Positions 35,449 to 44,540 of a stretch of 64,000 bases of DNA are shown in pieces. The translations under genes were made by a program, and so were the position numbers. The notes under the pieces were generated by a model, which was given only the letters and a program-made list of their open reading frames with translations, ran no database searches and was not told the DNA's origin. This stretch comes from Phycisphaerales bacterium (GTDB lineage Bacteria; Planctomycetota; Phycisphaerae; Phycisphaerales; SM1A02). The stretch covers positions 54,562 through 118,561 of the forward strand of contig SIAD01000002.1 in the NCBI GenBank assembly GCA_009691915.1, written 5' to 3'. The stretch's first letter is position 1, and the number at the start of each line of letters is the position of its first letter.

Positions 35449-35463
35449 CTGCCATCAAGGCAG
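35449..35463. promoter_or_regulatory. Inverted repeat, candidate enhancer-binding activator site
   Basis: CTGCC-ATCAA-GGCAG is a perfect 5-bp inverted repeat centred about 92 bases upstream of the predicted sigma-54 start. That is where activators of sigma-54 polymerase usually bind. A second palindrome, ATGATCAT, is at 35408-35415, about 47 bases upstream. Neither resembles a named operator that I recognise. Confidence 0.4.
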
Positions 35464-35532
35464 GGATGAACAGTCCTATAAGCCGGCGGTAGGGGGCGGC
35501 TCAGGGGGCTGAACGCACTTATGTCGCGTCGT

Positions 35533-36459
35533 TCAATTCGACGACTCACCCTCGGCATTTGACCGCACAACATGCACTACATCTTCTAAGGCCGGCGGAG
35601 GAGCAACGATCGCCCTGGCTATCCACCAGCAATTGAAAAGCAAGTAGAGCATTCCCATAAGGAGGACGCCCCCGCTGACGATGGCAATCACGCTTGCGGC
35701 GAGTCCCGCAAACTCGTAACCCATCCGTGGGAGGATCCGCGCCAGCAGCGACGACACCAGAAAGATCGCAGCCGCCACGGCGAGCGCCTCGGCCGATTGC
35801 TGTGCGTGGGCAGCGGCTCGGTACCTGCGGCAACGCTGGCCAAGCACGACAAACATCCGGCGAACGCCGATGACGGCGAACGACCCGCCAGCAATCTGAA
35901 CAGCCAGACACGAGAAGCCAATGCCGGGCGCGGTCATTCCCAAGGCCACCCCGAACCATGCCCCGAACGCGGGGGTGAGACCCAAGAAGTGCGCGAGCGA
36001 TCCGATCACCCACATCGAACCGCCGAAGACCATCCAGCGTCCGGCGCGTCCGGTCTCACAGTCAAGCACAGGGTCATCGCGTCGCGCAAGTTGAATGAAA
36101 CCCGTGCACCCGAGGGACGCACCGAAGAGCGCGACGAAGGCGCCCCACTGGTCAGCCCCGGTGATTGCGTCCGAGACGGTCCGCCCCAGAATCTCCGCGG
36201 CAATTCGGCCAGACATCGGCGCGGTCGTCCCGATCGCCCACAGAAGCCCCCCGACTGCCATGGCCTGAATTCCGCGCGCGATCCGCACGGGGTGCAGCGG
36301 TCGTGCAAGTTCCTGGCTGGGCATGTCGAGCGTTTCGACGAGTGATCGCATCGTCGGGAAGCCGCACTCCGGGCAGTTCCCATTGACAGGGAGACCTCGG
36401 AGTACATGCCGACAGCGCACACAGCGGAGTTCGTGGGTGACGGCGACAAGTTGAGGCAC
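35533..36459 (-). CDS. Zinc-ribbon headed multi-spanning membrane protein, function unknown
   Basis: A 308-residue protein. Residues about 12-35 form a CxxC...CPECG zinc ribbon (LRCVRCRHVLRGLPVNGNCPECG), a head that is frequent on planctomycete membrane proteins. Six to seven hydrophobic helices follow (about residues 65-285), several containing Gly/Ala pairs, and a short polar tail. No transport or enzyme motif is seen. Start is GTG 36459 without a ribosome-binding site, with TACGCT 8 bases upstream. It faces away from neither neighbour: the same-strand gene upstream ends 138 bases earlier and that gap shows nothing further. Confidence 0.75.
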   Translation of the reverse strand: MPQLVAVTHELRCVRCRHVLRGLPVNGNCPECGFPTMRSLVETLDMPSQELARPLHPVRIARGIQAMAVGGLLWAIGTTAPMSGRIAAEILGRTVSDAITGADQWGAFVALFGASLGCTGFIQLARRDDPVLDCETGRAGRWMVFGGSMWVIGSLAHFLGLTPAFGAWFGVALGMTAPGIGFSCLAVQIAGGSFAVIGVRRMFVVLGQRCRRYRAAAHAQQSAEALAVAAAIFLVSSLLARILPRMGYEFAGLAASVIAIVSGGVLLMGMLYLLFNCWWIARAIVAPPPALEDVVHVVRSNAEGESSN

Positions 36460-36597
36460 TGGTGTCGAGCGTATCCTCGACGCGTGGAGAAGATCGCGGC
36501 TCCAAGGCGCAACATCGCGTCGGTCTACTTGGGGAATCCGGTGACGATCGAACGGCTCCCGAGGCCGGTCTAGTGGGAGGGTCGCGGGGGATACGAC

Positions 36598-37170
36598 CTA
36601 GAACAGCGAGAGCGATGGTCTCTGCCCCGCAACCGCGCGCCAGACGATCCGCGAGATCTTCCATGAGCCGTCATCCTGCTGCTCAACCTCGAAGGTCCAT
36701 TGAGTCGGGACGGTCCCAAGACTCGTCGCGGTGCGCGTTCGGCAGGTGATGTCGATGGTCGCAGAGGTCGGCGAAGTCGAGAACGCCTCGAGCGACCAGA
36801 TCGAATTATCCTCGATGCGATGGCGTTCGGCGAATGTGTCGAAGGCGCGCGCGATCCGGTCGCGATCGTCTCCCGGATTCTCCTCCGAGACCATGTGGAT
36901 GGTCGCAGTGGGGGCAAGCAGTCGCGTCGCCGCCTGAGGATCCGCACTCTCGGCCGCCGCCACGAGTGCCAAGACCGTCAATTCTCCATGGTCGCTGGGG
37001 GTTTCGACGATCCACGCGATTGTGGCGACAGCGAACGTGGCCAGAAGCGCCACAGCCGCGAGAACGAGCATCGGGATCGACCCCCGACGGGCTCCAAACA
37101 TCCACAGAGTGATCGCAAGAGTTGTCAGGCTCGCGCCGATGATCCACGGATGCTCCGCGATGACGCCCAT
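36598..37170 (-). CDS. NTF2/SnoaL-like protein with N-terminal membrane hairpin
   Basis: A 190-residue protein. Two hydrophobic helices (about residues 8-25 and 31-55) precede a domain of about 125 residues with the helix-helix-sheet pattern of SnoaL/NTF2-like folds: LVAAAESADPQAATRLL, then FDTFAERHRI, then strands ATIDITCRTRTA and WTFEVEQQDDGSWKISRIVWR. The fold is shared by enzymes and by binding proteins, so function is open. Start chosen: ATG 37170; the frame is open to 37272 but would run through the divergent gene's promoter. It is divergent from the Lon-N-domain gene. Confidence 0.7.
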   Translation of the reverse strand: MGVIAEHPWIIGASLTTLAITLWMFGARRGSIPMLVLAAVALLATFAVATIAWIVETPSDHGELTVLALVAAAESADPQAATRLLAPTATIHMVSEENPGDDRDRIARAFDTFAERHRIEDNSIWSLEAFSTSPTSATIDITCRTRTATSLGTVPTQWTFEVEQQDDGSWKISRIVWRAVAGQRPSLSLF

Positions 37171-37221
37171 CGAGATGAAGGATAGATGGGGTGATGGTGG
37201 GACAGTCGATCCCGCGCCGCC

Positions 37222-37227
37222 TACGAT
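37222..37227 (+). promoter_or_regulatory. -10-like TACGAT, candidate leaderless promoter
   Basis: TACGAT ends 7 bases before the ATG at 37235, with GGGACA 17 bases further upstream as a possible -35. No Shine-Dalgarno lies between, so transcription would begin at or next to the start codon. Confidence 0.42.
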
Positions 37228-37234
37228 TGGGTCG

Positions 37235-37945
37235 ATGTCCGAGACGGTTGCTCTCAACTTCGCTGAGCCCATCGCACTCCTCCCCCTGCACGGGGTCGTG
37301 ATGCTTCCACACTCGGCGCTGCCGTTGCATGTCTTCGAACCTCACTATCGCCAGATGATGCGAGATGCGCTCGCTGGCGGAGCGGAGGTGCCCCCGAAGC
37401 CGATCGCCATCGCGGCGATCGAGCCCTCAGCTCCGGCGACCGATCGAACTCCGCCGGTACGAGAGGCGGTCTGCATAGGCCACATAGTGAAGCACCGGCA
37501 TCGCGGCGATGGATCATTCGACCTGATTCTGCAGGGGCTCTGCCGGGCCGCAATCGAGAGAATCGAAGAGCCCGAAGGAGACCGACTCTATCGGCGCGCG
37601 ATACTCCGCCCGCTCGACGATCCCTCGGCGAAGGTCCCAGGGCTCAAACGGATGCGGCGCGAAATGCGCGGCCTTCTCGCCGGACTGCGCCTCCAGAACC
37701 TCCAGTGTGTCCGGTCGGTGATGGGGTGGATCGATCGCCCCGAACTCTCCCATCAAGGGGCGATCGAACTCATTGCCTTCGCGGTGATCAAGAACGAGGA
37801 GGTTCGCTATCAGGTTCTCGCCGAGGCGGATCCCTATCGACGGGCACGGATCATCTGGGAAGAACTCGAGCGCACTGATCGCCTCATCGCCAAGGCCCAG
37901 TCACAGGTGGGCGAAGATCCTCCCCGGGGAGTGAGCTGGAATTGA
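37235..37945 (+). CDS. Lon substrate-binding-domain protein (LON N-terminal domain only)
   Basis: A 236-residue protein that matches the N-terminal domain of Lon protease: LLPLHGVVMLPHSALPLHVFEPHYRQMM near the start, then the GHIVKHRHRGDGSFDLILQGLCRA strand pair, and a helical end. It has no ATPase or protease domain. Stand-alone LON domains exist in many bacteria and may bind unfolded proteins, but their job is not settled. Start chosen: ATG 37235; an open frame back to 37022 overlaps the divergent gene. The stop overlaps the next start (TTGA). Confidence 0.86.
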   Translation: MSETVALNFAEPIALLPLHGVVMLPHSALPLHVFEPHYRQMMRDALAGGAEVPPKPIAIAAIEPSAPATDRTPPVREAVCIGHIVKHRHRGDGSFDLILQGLCRAAIERIEEPEGDRLYRRAILRPLDDPSAKVPGLKRMRREMRGLLAGLRLQNLQCVRSVMGWIDRPELSHQGAIELIAFAVIKNEEVRYQVLAEADPYRRARIIWEELERTDRLIAKAQSQVGEDPPRGVSWN

Positions 37946-38697
37946 CTCCGGCTCCCGGGCGCGGGCTCGCCATCTTCGACATCGACGGCACGCTCACCAT
38001 GACCAATGCGCTCGATGAAGAGTGCTACGAAGCGTCCGTCGTTGAGACGCTCGGTGTCACGGGATTCTCGACCGATTGGGGGGGGTACCGGCACTCAACC
38101 GACTCGGGGATCCTTACGGAGATCGTTGCGACGCACTGCGGAAGGACGGCGTCGGGGCGCGACATCCGCGGGGTGCGCGAGAAGTTCATCAATCTCGTCA
38201 AGGCGCGCAGCGTTTCAGGCGACTGCTGCCGCGAAGTTCGCGGCGCGGCGGGAATCCTCGACGCGCTCCCGTCCATGGGCTGGGATGTCGCCATCGCCAC
38301 CGGTGGGTGGGGAACCTCGGCGCGGCGCAAGCTGGAGGTTGCCGGAATCCGTGGTAACTGGGAGTCGTTCGCCTCGGCGGACGATGCCCTCACCCGGACT
38401 GACATCATCGCGTGGGCGGTCCGCCGCGCGTGCGCGCGGCGTGGCGCGATCTCCAGTTCAGGAACTACCATTCCCTGCGTGTACATCGGCGACGGCATCT
38501 GGGATGTCCAAGCAGCACGGTCGTGCGGATTCGGTTTCGTGGGCATCGGTTCGGGCGAGCGCGCGTTGCGACTCGTGAAGGCGGGTGTCCAGTGCGTTCT
38601 GGAGGACTACCAGGACCAGAGCAGGTTCGAGTCGGCGCTCGATGAAGCCGCCTCGGGAATTCAAGGGCGCTACGCGCCAGAGGAGCAGTTGTCATGA
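37942..38697 (+). CDS. HAD-superfamily hydrolase
   Basis: A 251-residue phosphatase-like protein. Motif I is IFDIDGTLT (nucleophile D13, acid/base D15), motif II is AIATGGWGTSAR, and motif IV YIGDGIWDVQAARSCGFGFVGI binds Mg2+. A helical cap of about 90 residues lies between motifs I and II. The substrate is unknown; phosphoglycolate- or phosphoserine-type phosphatases share this layout. The TTG start overlaps the previous stop by four bases, and the stop overlaps the LemA start by four, so the three genes are coupled. Confidence 0.85.
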   Translation: MTPAPGRGLAIFDIDGTLTMTNALDEECYEASVVETLGVTGFSTDWGGYRHSTDSGILTEIVATHCGRTASGRDIRGVREKFINLVKARSVSGDCCREVRGAAGILDALPSMGWDVAIATGGWGTSARRKLEVAGIRGNWESFASADDALTRTDIIAWAVRRACARRGAISSSGTTIPCVYIGDGIWDVQAARSCGFGFVGIGSGERALRLVKAGVQCVLEDYQDQSRFESALDEAASGIQGRYAPEEQLS

Positions 38698-39278
38698 TCA
38701 TCCTGGGAAACGCACTCGCAGTCGTTGTTGGACTCCTGATCGCGATCGTGGTTTTGGTGGCGAGCGTCGGAATGTGGGTGGTCGGCATCTACAACAGGCT
38801 GCAACGGCTCAGGGTGGCCACCGAGTCGGCACTCAGCGGAATCGATGTTCAGCTCAAGCGTCGTCACGACCTCGTCCCCAATCTCGTGAGTACGGTGCAG
38901 GGTTATGCGGCGCACGAGAAGGGAACACTCGACGCTGTGATCAAGGCGCGGGCCTCCGCGATGTCGGCGGGATCCATCGGCGAGAAGGCGGCCGCGGAGG
39001 GAGCGCTGACCGGCGCGCTCGGGCGACTGATGGCGATTGCCGAGGCCTACCCCGACCTCAAGGCCAATCAAAACTTCCTGCAATTGCAGGGGGAACTTGC
39101 CAACCTCGAGAACGCGATCTCTTCGACTCGCACGGGCTTCAATTCATCGGCGGGTGGATTCAATGCCACGCTCGCGCAGTTCCCGACCAACATCATCGGC
39201 GGGATCTTCACCTTCAAGCCGTTTGAGTTCTTCAAGGCAGACGAGGCCTCACGCGAGGTTCCCGTCGTGAAGTTCTGA
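38694..39278 (+). CDS. LemA-family protein
   Basis: A 194-residue protein with one N-terminal membrane helix (about residues 5-28) and a long helical bundle. The LemA signature is clear: YNRLQRLRVATESALSGIDVQLKRRHDLVPNLV and later LKANQNFLQLQGELANLENAI. The family is found in most bacteria, possibly in envelope protein turnover or signalling, with no agreed biochemical role. It is coupled to the HAD gene upstream and followed by ruvB after 25 bases. Confidence 0.93.
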   Translation: MIILGNALAVVVGLLIAIVVLVASVGMWVVGIYNRLQRLRVATESALSGIDVQLKRRHDLVPNLVSTVQGYAAHEKGTLDAVIKARASAMSAGSIGEKAAAEGALTGALGRLMAIAEAYPDLKANQNFLQLQGELANLENAISSTRTGFNSSAGGFNATLAQFPTNIIGGIFTFKPFEFFKADEASREVPVVKF

Positions 39279-39303
39279 CCAGCACCCACAGACAGAGGCA
39301 CGG

Positions 39304-40356
39304 ATGGCCAAGGAACGAATTGTCGCGGCATCAGCGCAGGCCTCGGACGAGGAGTCGGTCATTCCATCGATCCGCCCGCGATCGCTGGCGGAGTATGTCG
39401 GGCAGACAGCACTGAAGGAGCGGCTTGGGATCGCGCTCGCGGCGGCGAGGCAACGGGGCCGAGGTATGGATCATGTGCTCCTTCATGGTCCGCCCGGACT
39501 CGGGAAGACCACGCTGGCCTATGTGATTGCTAACGAGATGGGATCGCATGCGTCGGTCACGAGCGGTCCCGCGCTCACGAAAGGGGGGGACCTTGTCGGA
39601 ACGCTGACGCGGATGCAGGATCGTGATGTCCTGTTCATCGATGAGATCCATCGACTTCCCGCAGCCGTTGAGGAGTACATCTATCCGGCGATGGAGGACT
39701 ACCGCATCGACTTTACCGTCGACTCGGGGATGCACGCCAAGGTTGTCACGATCAATCTGAAAGCGTTCACGCTGATCGGAGCGACCACCAGACCCGGCCA
39801 GCTGACGCAGGCGCTGCGCACTCGGTTCGGGATCACCCATCACATCGGCCTCTACCCGGAAGGAGACCTGTTGGCGATCCTTCTTCGCGCCTGCGCGATC
39901 ATGGATGTGGGGAAAGTCGGGGCGGGTGCGCTCGCGCTGATCGCCGCGCGCAGCCGCGGGACGCCGCGGGTGGCACTGAGACTCCTTCGACGAGTGCACG
40001 ACTGGGCGATCGTGCGCGGGGATGGCACGGTCTCCGCGCCAACAGTCGAGGCCGCGCTCCATCTGGAAGCGATCGACTCGCTGGGTCTGGACGCGCTCGA
40101 CCGCACTTACTTGAAGACGCTGGGCACAACCTATGAAGGAGGGCCGGTCGGGGTTGAAGCCATGGCCGCGTCAATCGGCGAAGATTCCGGGACTCTCGAA
40201 GATGTCGTCGAACCGTATCTCCTGCAGATCGGGTTTGTCGCACGCACGAGGCAGGGGCGTCGGATCACGCGCGCCGGGGCGGGGCATGTCGGCATCGCAT
40301 TCAAGGCGGCCGCAGGAACCTCCGACATCGATGTGGATCAGTCGCTTTGGACATGA
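39304..40356 (+). CDS. ruvB: Holliday junction branch migration helicase RuvB
   Basis: A 350-residue AAA+ motor that drives branch migration with RuvA. The start SIRPRSLAEYVGQTALKERL, Walker A GPPGLGKT (residues 62-69), Walker B LFIDEIHRL, the arginine-finger helix region and the C-terminal winged helix (TYEGGPVGVEAMAASIGED) are intact. ruvA and ruvC are not adjacent. The gene converges on lptD with a 39-base gap that shows no obvious terminator. Confidence 0.97.
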   Translation: MAKERIVAASAQASDEESVIPSIRPRSLAEYVGQTALKERLGIALAAARQRGRGMDHVLLHGPPGLGKTTLAYVIANEMGSHASVTSGPALTKGGDLVGTLTRMQDRDVLFIDEIHRLPAAVEEYIYPAMEDYRIDFTVDSGMHAKVVTINLKAFTLIGATTRPGQLTQALRTRFGITHHIGLYPEGDLLAILLRACAIMDVGKVGAGALALIAARSRGTPRVALRLLRRVHDWAIVRGDGTVSAPTVEAALHLEAIDSLGLDALDRTYLKTLGTTYEGGPVGVEAMAASIGEDSGTLEDVVEPYLLQIGFVARTRQGRRITRAGAGHVGIAFKAAAGTSDIDVDQSLWT

Positions 40357-40395
40357 GTGTCGTCCGACGCTTGTCGCGTGCCCATTGGCGGCGCG

Positions 40396-43300
40396 CTAGT
40401 CGGTCTGGCCGAACCCGGGGATCAGGCTTCCCCCCTGCGCCAGTGTGGATGGATTGGCGGCGATCCCAGCTCCGCCCGCACCCGGAATCCTGATCGACGC
40501 GAAGAAGGTCGTGTTGTTCACGATCTGGTTGAACGATGCGCCGAATGCGAGATTGAAGTCGGGGAAGGTGCGCGAGAGCGCCACCGAGACCGCCCGGAAG
40601 TTGTTTTCTACGAGGTCCCACTGGGGCGTGAGGTTCATCGCGTACTTCTTGGAGATCTGATACGCGATCCCACCCTGGAGGAACTCGTCCGCCGGATAGA
40701 TTCCGCTGGAGTCGAAGGTGTTCACATAGCGGTACTCGAGGAAGAGCCGCACATCCGGAGCCTGCTGGAGACTCGCGCCAATGGTTCCACGGCCGAGGTC
40801 GGTCAAGCCGAAGCTGTTGATCGAACTGCCTCGGCTTTGAGTCAGATAGGTTCCCTGACCGTAGAGCGAGAGTGCATCGCTGCACTGCATGGTCGCGTTG
40901 GCGTAGATGTGATCGCCCCACTGCGAATACTCCGGGCGCCAGGCGTAGAACGAGGGCATCGGGCTCTGCGCGTACTGAAGCGAAAATGGATCGGTCGCCG
41001 TTTCAGTCGACTGCAGCGAGTCTCCCTGATTATCGAAAACAGCACCGGCGTCGAGGACGATCCAATCGACAGACTTCCAGTTCCCCGGTCCTCCCCGCAT
41101 GGTCTGAACGCGGTTGGTGACGCCGACTTGCGCGGCGGCAGCTCCGGAGACCGCCTCTACCTCCTGGTCGTAGACCGGCATGTTCAAGACGCTTGCGGAG
41201 TTCCATCCGTACCAGAGCATCGCCGTGGGTTGGATCACATGGCGCAACCGATTGAGGTCGAGGAACGCGCTCCGCACGGAGTTGTAGTTGGAGGTGAACT
41301 CAGCGGAGAAACGGCTTCCGGCACCGACGAGCGATCGGAAGTCGGAGCTCTGCGTGGCGTAGTTCGTGAACTTGTTGACGAGGTAGCCAGTGACTTGCCC
41401 GTGCACAAACGGCGTGACCTTGACGGGTCCGAGCGACGCAGGCATAGAGAGTTCATGCCGCGTGTAGAGCCGCGCGCGCATCAGGTTGTCGTAGCCCGCG
41501 CCGAAGTAGGCCTGCTCGATCGAGTCGTTCGCCGCGAAGTTGCCGGTGTCGGAGAACGCCAGCGGATTCAGGCCGAGCGCGCCCGGGCTTCCCGACTGAA
41601 CCTGGAGATTCATCATGTTCGCCGAGTACTGCTGCGTCCATGTCACACGGTCGCCGAAGAGCGAGTCGCCGTACCGCTGCCACGCGACCTCAGGAAACTT
41701 GTTCACCGAGTATGGTCGCGAGGCGATCATGTACGCGTTGCTGAGGAAGGGATTGGGGTTGAACTTCGTCAACAACGAGAGCGAACTGTTGCCCGACTGC
41801 CAATTGATGTACCCGCTGGTCTCGTACTCGCGCCGATTGAGGTAGTCGTCCCAGCGAAAGGTCGAGACATAGTTCTGGTCGGTGAAGTACGACAGTTGCA
41901 GATCCATCGTGGCATCGCTCGCTAGCTGCCCGCGCCAATCCCCCTGAAACTCCCCGCGGAATCGCTCGGTCGGCGTCACAACCCCGCCCGCCGCGTTCTG
42001 CTCCGGGTTAAGGAAGTCGTACCAGCCCATCGCCTTGAAGTTGCCGCTGCCTCCGAGCAGACTCGCCGCGGCCTCGAGCCCGAGTCCTGCGGCGTTCTTG
42101 GAGAACAACTCCTGGACGAGCTTCACCTCAGTGAGTGGATCGGGTTTCTCGGTGCCGATCAGGTCAAAGAGGTCCCACTCGCTTTTCGCAATGGTGCCTC
42201 GATAGTCCTGAAATCCGACATTGAGATACTTGACCGGGACCTGATTGGGGCTTCCCGCGATGTAGGGCCAGTAGAGGAATGGAACCTGGCCCGCGCGCAG
42301 AGTCGCGTGGCTGCCGGTGAAGTAGGCGTCGCCACCGTGCGCCTCGCTCTCGGTGGTGACGGTGAGCCGCTCGACCCCGATCGAGAGATGCGGCGTGAAG
42401 AACTCGCTCGTTGAAACTCGGGCGCGCTGAGCCGTGAACTCGGCGGCGGCGAGCTGGCGCATTTCATCGGCACGCGCATAGGCCAGCAGTCCGAGGCGCA
42501 TGGAAGTGCGCAGCACGGCATCCATGATCATCGCGCGGTTCTCGATGCAGTCGTAGTAAATGCGCCGCCCCCTTAGCGTGTACTGGAAGTCGGTGGCGAC
42601 GACATCTCCTTCCAGATAGATGCCGACGACATCCTTGGCATCAAGGACGCCAGACCCCTCCGCGACCTGTCCCATTGATCCCGGCGCGAGAAAGATCACG
42701 GCGCGATCGGCGGAGAGTTGGAGTTCCTTGACCTCCCCCGATCCCGGCGGCGCGGAATAGTCGACTCTCACTCCTTCGGAGAGGATGATGCAGTCGTCCT
42801 TGGTCTCGATGGTCGTCGTGCGCGCGGAGAACGCGAAGGCGCCGGCGGAGCGGAAGATCTGCGACTCGTCGACGGGCAGTCGCACCGTTACGGGCTCTGT
42901 CGCGGGTGCTGAAGCCGCTGTGGCGGACTCGCCAACAACGAGCCTCGATTCTTGGAATACCGGCGGGGAGTCGACTACTGCTCTCGGCTGCAGGAGCGCC
43001 CCGCGCGCGACCGACTCAAGGTAGCCCCTGAGCCGCTGCACTCCTCGCTTGAGCGTCGCGTTTGCCGGAGGCGGAACCCGATCAAGCACAATGATCGAAA
43101 GGGTCACATCCCCGCGGGTACTGCCCGTGACCAGTAGGTCCTTGCCCGAGGCTCCGAGTCCGGCGCGGCGCGTGGGTTCCTCGGCCTGGGGGAAAAAGAT
43201 TGCGATCTGATTGATGAGACCCTGATCGCTCGGAATCCGGTTGATCCATACGACCGCATCCTTGGCCGAGAAGTAGTAGCCACCAAACCGGACCCGGACA

Positions 43301-43512
43301 TCACCCTCGAGTTGGAGGCGCTTGGTGTCGTCAGAGTCCCAGGCCCAACCGCGCACCCCCTCGATCACGATCTCGCTGGCCACCGGTTCCACAGGAATCA
43401 CGAAGCCTCCGAGCGATTCGCCCGTGATCGGGACATCCCGCAACTCTTGCGCGTGAACCAGCGGATCCACCAGAGCAAACGCCAAGGCGGCCGCGAGGAG
43501 GAGGTGCCTCAT
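40396..43512 (-). CDS. lptD: Outer membrane LPS-assembly protein LptD-like (OstA family)
   Basis: A 1038-residue exported protein. A signal peptide (MRHLLLAAALAFALVDPLVHAQ) is followed by two OstA-like beta-jellyroll parts (about residues 60-130 and 225-330) and a C-terminal region of about 650 residues with alternating beta strands and aromatic girdles, fitting an outer membrane barrel. Strand patterns such as YRGTIAKSEWDLFDLIGTE resemble planctomycete LptD. It would insert LPS or another glycolipid into the outer leaflet. It ends in GQTD, not with the C-terminal aromatic residue usual in barrels. No lptE, lptA or surA homologue is nearby. A TACTAT element lies just before the ATG. Confidence 0.83.
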   Translation of the reverse strand: MRHLLLAAALAFALVDPLVHAQELRDVPITGESLGGFVIPVEPVASEIVIEGVRGWAWDSDDTKRLQLEGDVRVRFGGYYFSAKDAVVWINRIPSDQGLINQIAIFFPQAEEPTRRAGLGASGKDLLVTGSTRGDVTLSIIVLDRVPPPANATLKRGVQRLRGYLESVARGALLQPRAVVDSPPVFQESRLVVGESATAASAPATEPVTVRLPVDESQIFRSAGAFAFSARTTTIETKDDCIILSEGVRVDYSAPPGSGEVKELQLSADRAVIFLAPGSMGQVAEGSGVLDAKDVVGIYLEGDVVATDFQYTLRGRRIYYDCIENRAMIMDAVLRTSMRLGLLAYARADEMRQLAAAEFTAQRARVSTSEFFTPHLSIGVERLTVTTESEAHGGDAYFTGSHATLRAGQVPFLYWPYIAGSPNQVPVKYLNVGFQDYRGTIAKSEWDLFDLIGTEKPDPLTEVKLVQELFSKNAAGLGLEAAASLLGGSGNFKAMGWYDFLNPEQNAAGGVVTPTERFRGEFQGDWRGQLASDATMDLQLSYFTDQNYVSTFRWDDYLNRREYETSGYINWQSGNSSLSLLTKFNPNPFLSNAYMIASRPYSVNKFPEVAWQRYGDSLFGDRVTWTQQYSANMMNLQVQSGSPGALGLNPLAFSDTGNFAANDSIEQAYFGAGYDNLMRARLYTRHELSMPASLGPVKVTPFVHGQVTGYLVNKFTNYATQSSDFRSLVGAGSRFSAEFTSNYNSVRSAFLDLNRLRHVIQPTAMLWYGWNSASVLNMPVYDQEVEAVSGAAAAQVGVTNRVQTMRGGPGNWKSVDWIVLDAGAVFDNQGDSLQSTETATDPFSLQYAQSPMPSFYAWRPEYSQWGDHIYANATMQCSDALSLYGQGTYLTQSRGSSINSFGLTDLGRGTIGASLQQAPDVRLFLEYRYVNTFDSSGIYPADEFLQGGIAYQISKKYAMNLTPQWDLVENNFRAVSVALSRTFPDFNLAFGASFNQIVNNTTFFASIRIPGAGGAGIAANPSTLAQGGSLIPGFGQTD

Positions 43513-43521
43513 GCGGAGCGG

Positions 43522-43527
43522 ATAGTA
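43522..43527 (-). promoter_or_regulatory. -10-like TACTAT, candidate leaderless promoter of lptD
   Basis: On the minus strand TACTAT (one mismatch from TATAAT) ends 9 bases before the lptD ATG, within the 24-base gap after the ubiA-type gene. No clear -35 is seen. It would give lptD a transcript of its own beside read-through from upstream. Confidence 0.4.
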
Positions 43528-43536
43528 CGCCAGGCT

Positions 43537-44511
43537 TCAGCCTCGGTAAGCGATCGGGTGTCCGCTCGAGCCGACAAGCTCCTTGAGCAGAGTCATCGTG
43601 CCGAAACCAACACCAGCAAAGACAAGGAAGGCGAGTCCCCATCCAGGTTCGCCGCAGGCGAAGAGCCAGCTCGTGGCGTAGAGCGCCTGCCAGAGTGCCC
43701 CATAGCGCGCGACCTTCTCCGCCGCGATCAAGGGAGTGCTGGCGCGCTTAATCTTGCGTGCAATCACCGGAATACACGCGGCCATCGCCACAAGTGGGAC
43801 CACCGGTCCCCACGATGGCGTCGTCTCGGGCCAGTAACTATCCGAACTGCGGGAAACTCCAAAGGCAATCATCGTCGCGACGCACCCCACCCACCCGATG
43901 CCGACGGTCCACGCGGCGCGCGTACTGAGCGCCGGGCGCTTCGACTGCACTAAATGGGCGATCGTCGCGATCGCGGTGGCGTGGGTGAGCGCGAGGCACG
44001 CCGGGAGTGTGAATGTGAATTGATCATTTGGGATGACCATACTTCCGGCGTGGATCACCCCGACGGCGAGGAGCCCGAGGGCAGGGATGTGCTTCGCTGT
44101 GGCGTTGTAGAAAAGCGATCCGCCCGCTACTAGGAGCGCCACCAGCAGCGCGCCCGGTCCGAATGAGATGACGCCAACGAGCGCGAGGAGCAGTGACGCG
44201 AGGGCGACGGAGAACGCCTGCAGCGATCCGATCCGCCCGGAGGCAATCGGCCGCGACGGGCTGAAGATCCGGTCGTGGCGCGCGTCGAGGAGATCGTTGA
44301 GTGCGGCTGCGAACGAGAAGAGGCCGACCGCGGTCACGACCGCGCACACCAGCGCCTGCGCCAGCGGCATGGAGGCAACCGGCATGTAGTGGTAGCGCGA
44401 GTCGCTGCGCGAGAGGATCACAATGAGGAGGAGGTCGGCAATCGCGCCGAACGCCATCGCCAGCCTCGTGAGCTCGACAGCAGAAACGACGCTGCGCGTG
44501 ACTGCAACCAC
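43537..44511 (-). CDS. UbiA-family prenyltransferase
   Basis: A 324-residue membrane enzyme with eight to nine helices. The first Asp-rich motif NDLLDARHDR (N72-D80, about) followed by PSRPIASG is diagnostic of the UbiA superfamily and binds the prenyl diphosphate through Mg2+. The second Asp motif is weak, so the acceptor is uncertain; homologues in this size class act in quinone, haem or carotenoid-like lipid synthesis. GTG start at 44511 is read from the minus strand 29 bases from the divergent ribH start. It is followed by lptD after 24 bases. Confidence 0.85.
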   Translation of the reverse strand: MVAVTRSVVSAVELTRLAMAFGAIADLLLIVILSRSDSRYHYMPVASMPLAQALVCAVVTAVGLFSFAAALNDLLDARHDRIFSPSRPIASGRIGSLQAFSVALASLLLALVGVISFGPGALLVALLVAGGSLFYNATAKHIPALGLLAVGVIHAGSMVIPNDQFTFTLPACLALTHATAIATIAHLVQSKRPALSTRAAWTVGIGWVGCVATMIAFGVSRSSDSYWPETTPSWGPVVPLVAMAACIPVIARKIKRASTPLIAAEKVARYGALWQALYATSWLFACGEPGWGLAFLVFAGVGFGTMTLLKELVGSSGHPIAYRG

Positions 44512-44540
44512 CGATTGAAGGTAGCATTGTCCCTCCCCCT

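Noticed and set aside
35278..35532. CIRCE/HrcA operator before groEL
   Set aside because: No TTAGCACTC/GAGTGCTAA-like inverted repeat was found on either strand.
44512..44540. FMN riboswitch before ribH
   Set aside because: The intergenic space is 29 bases, far too short for the RFN element.
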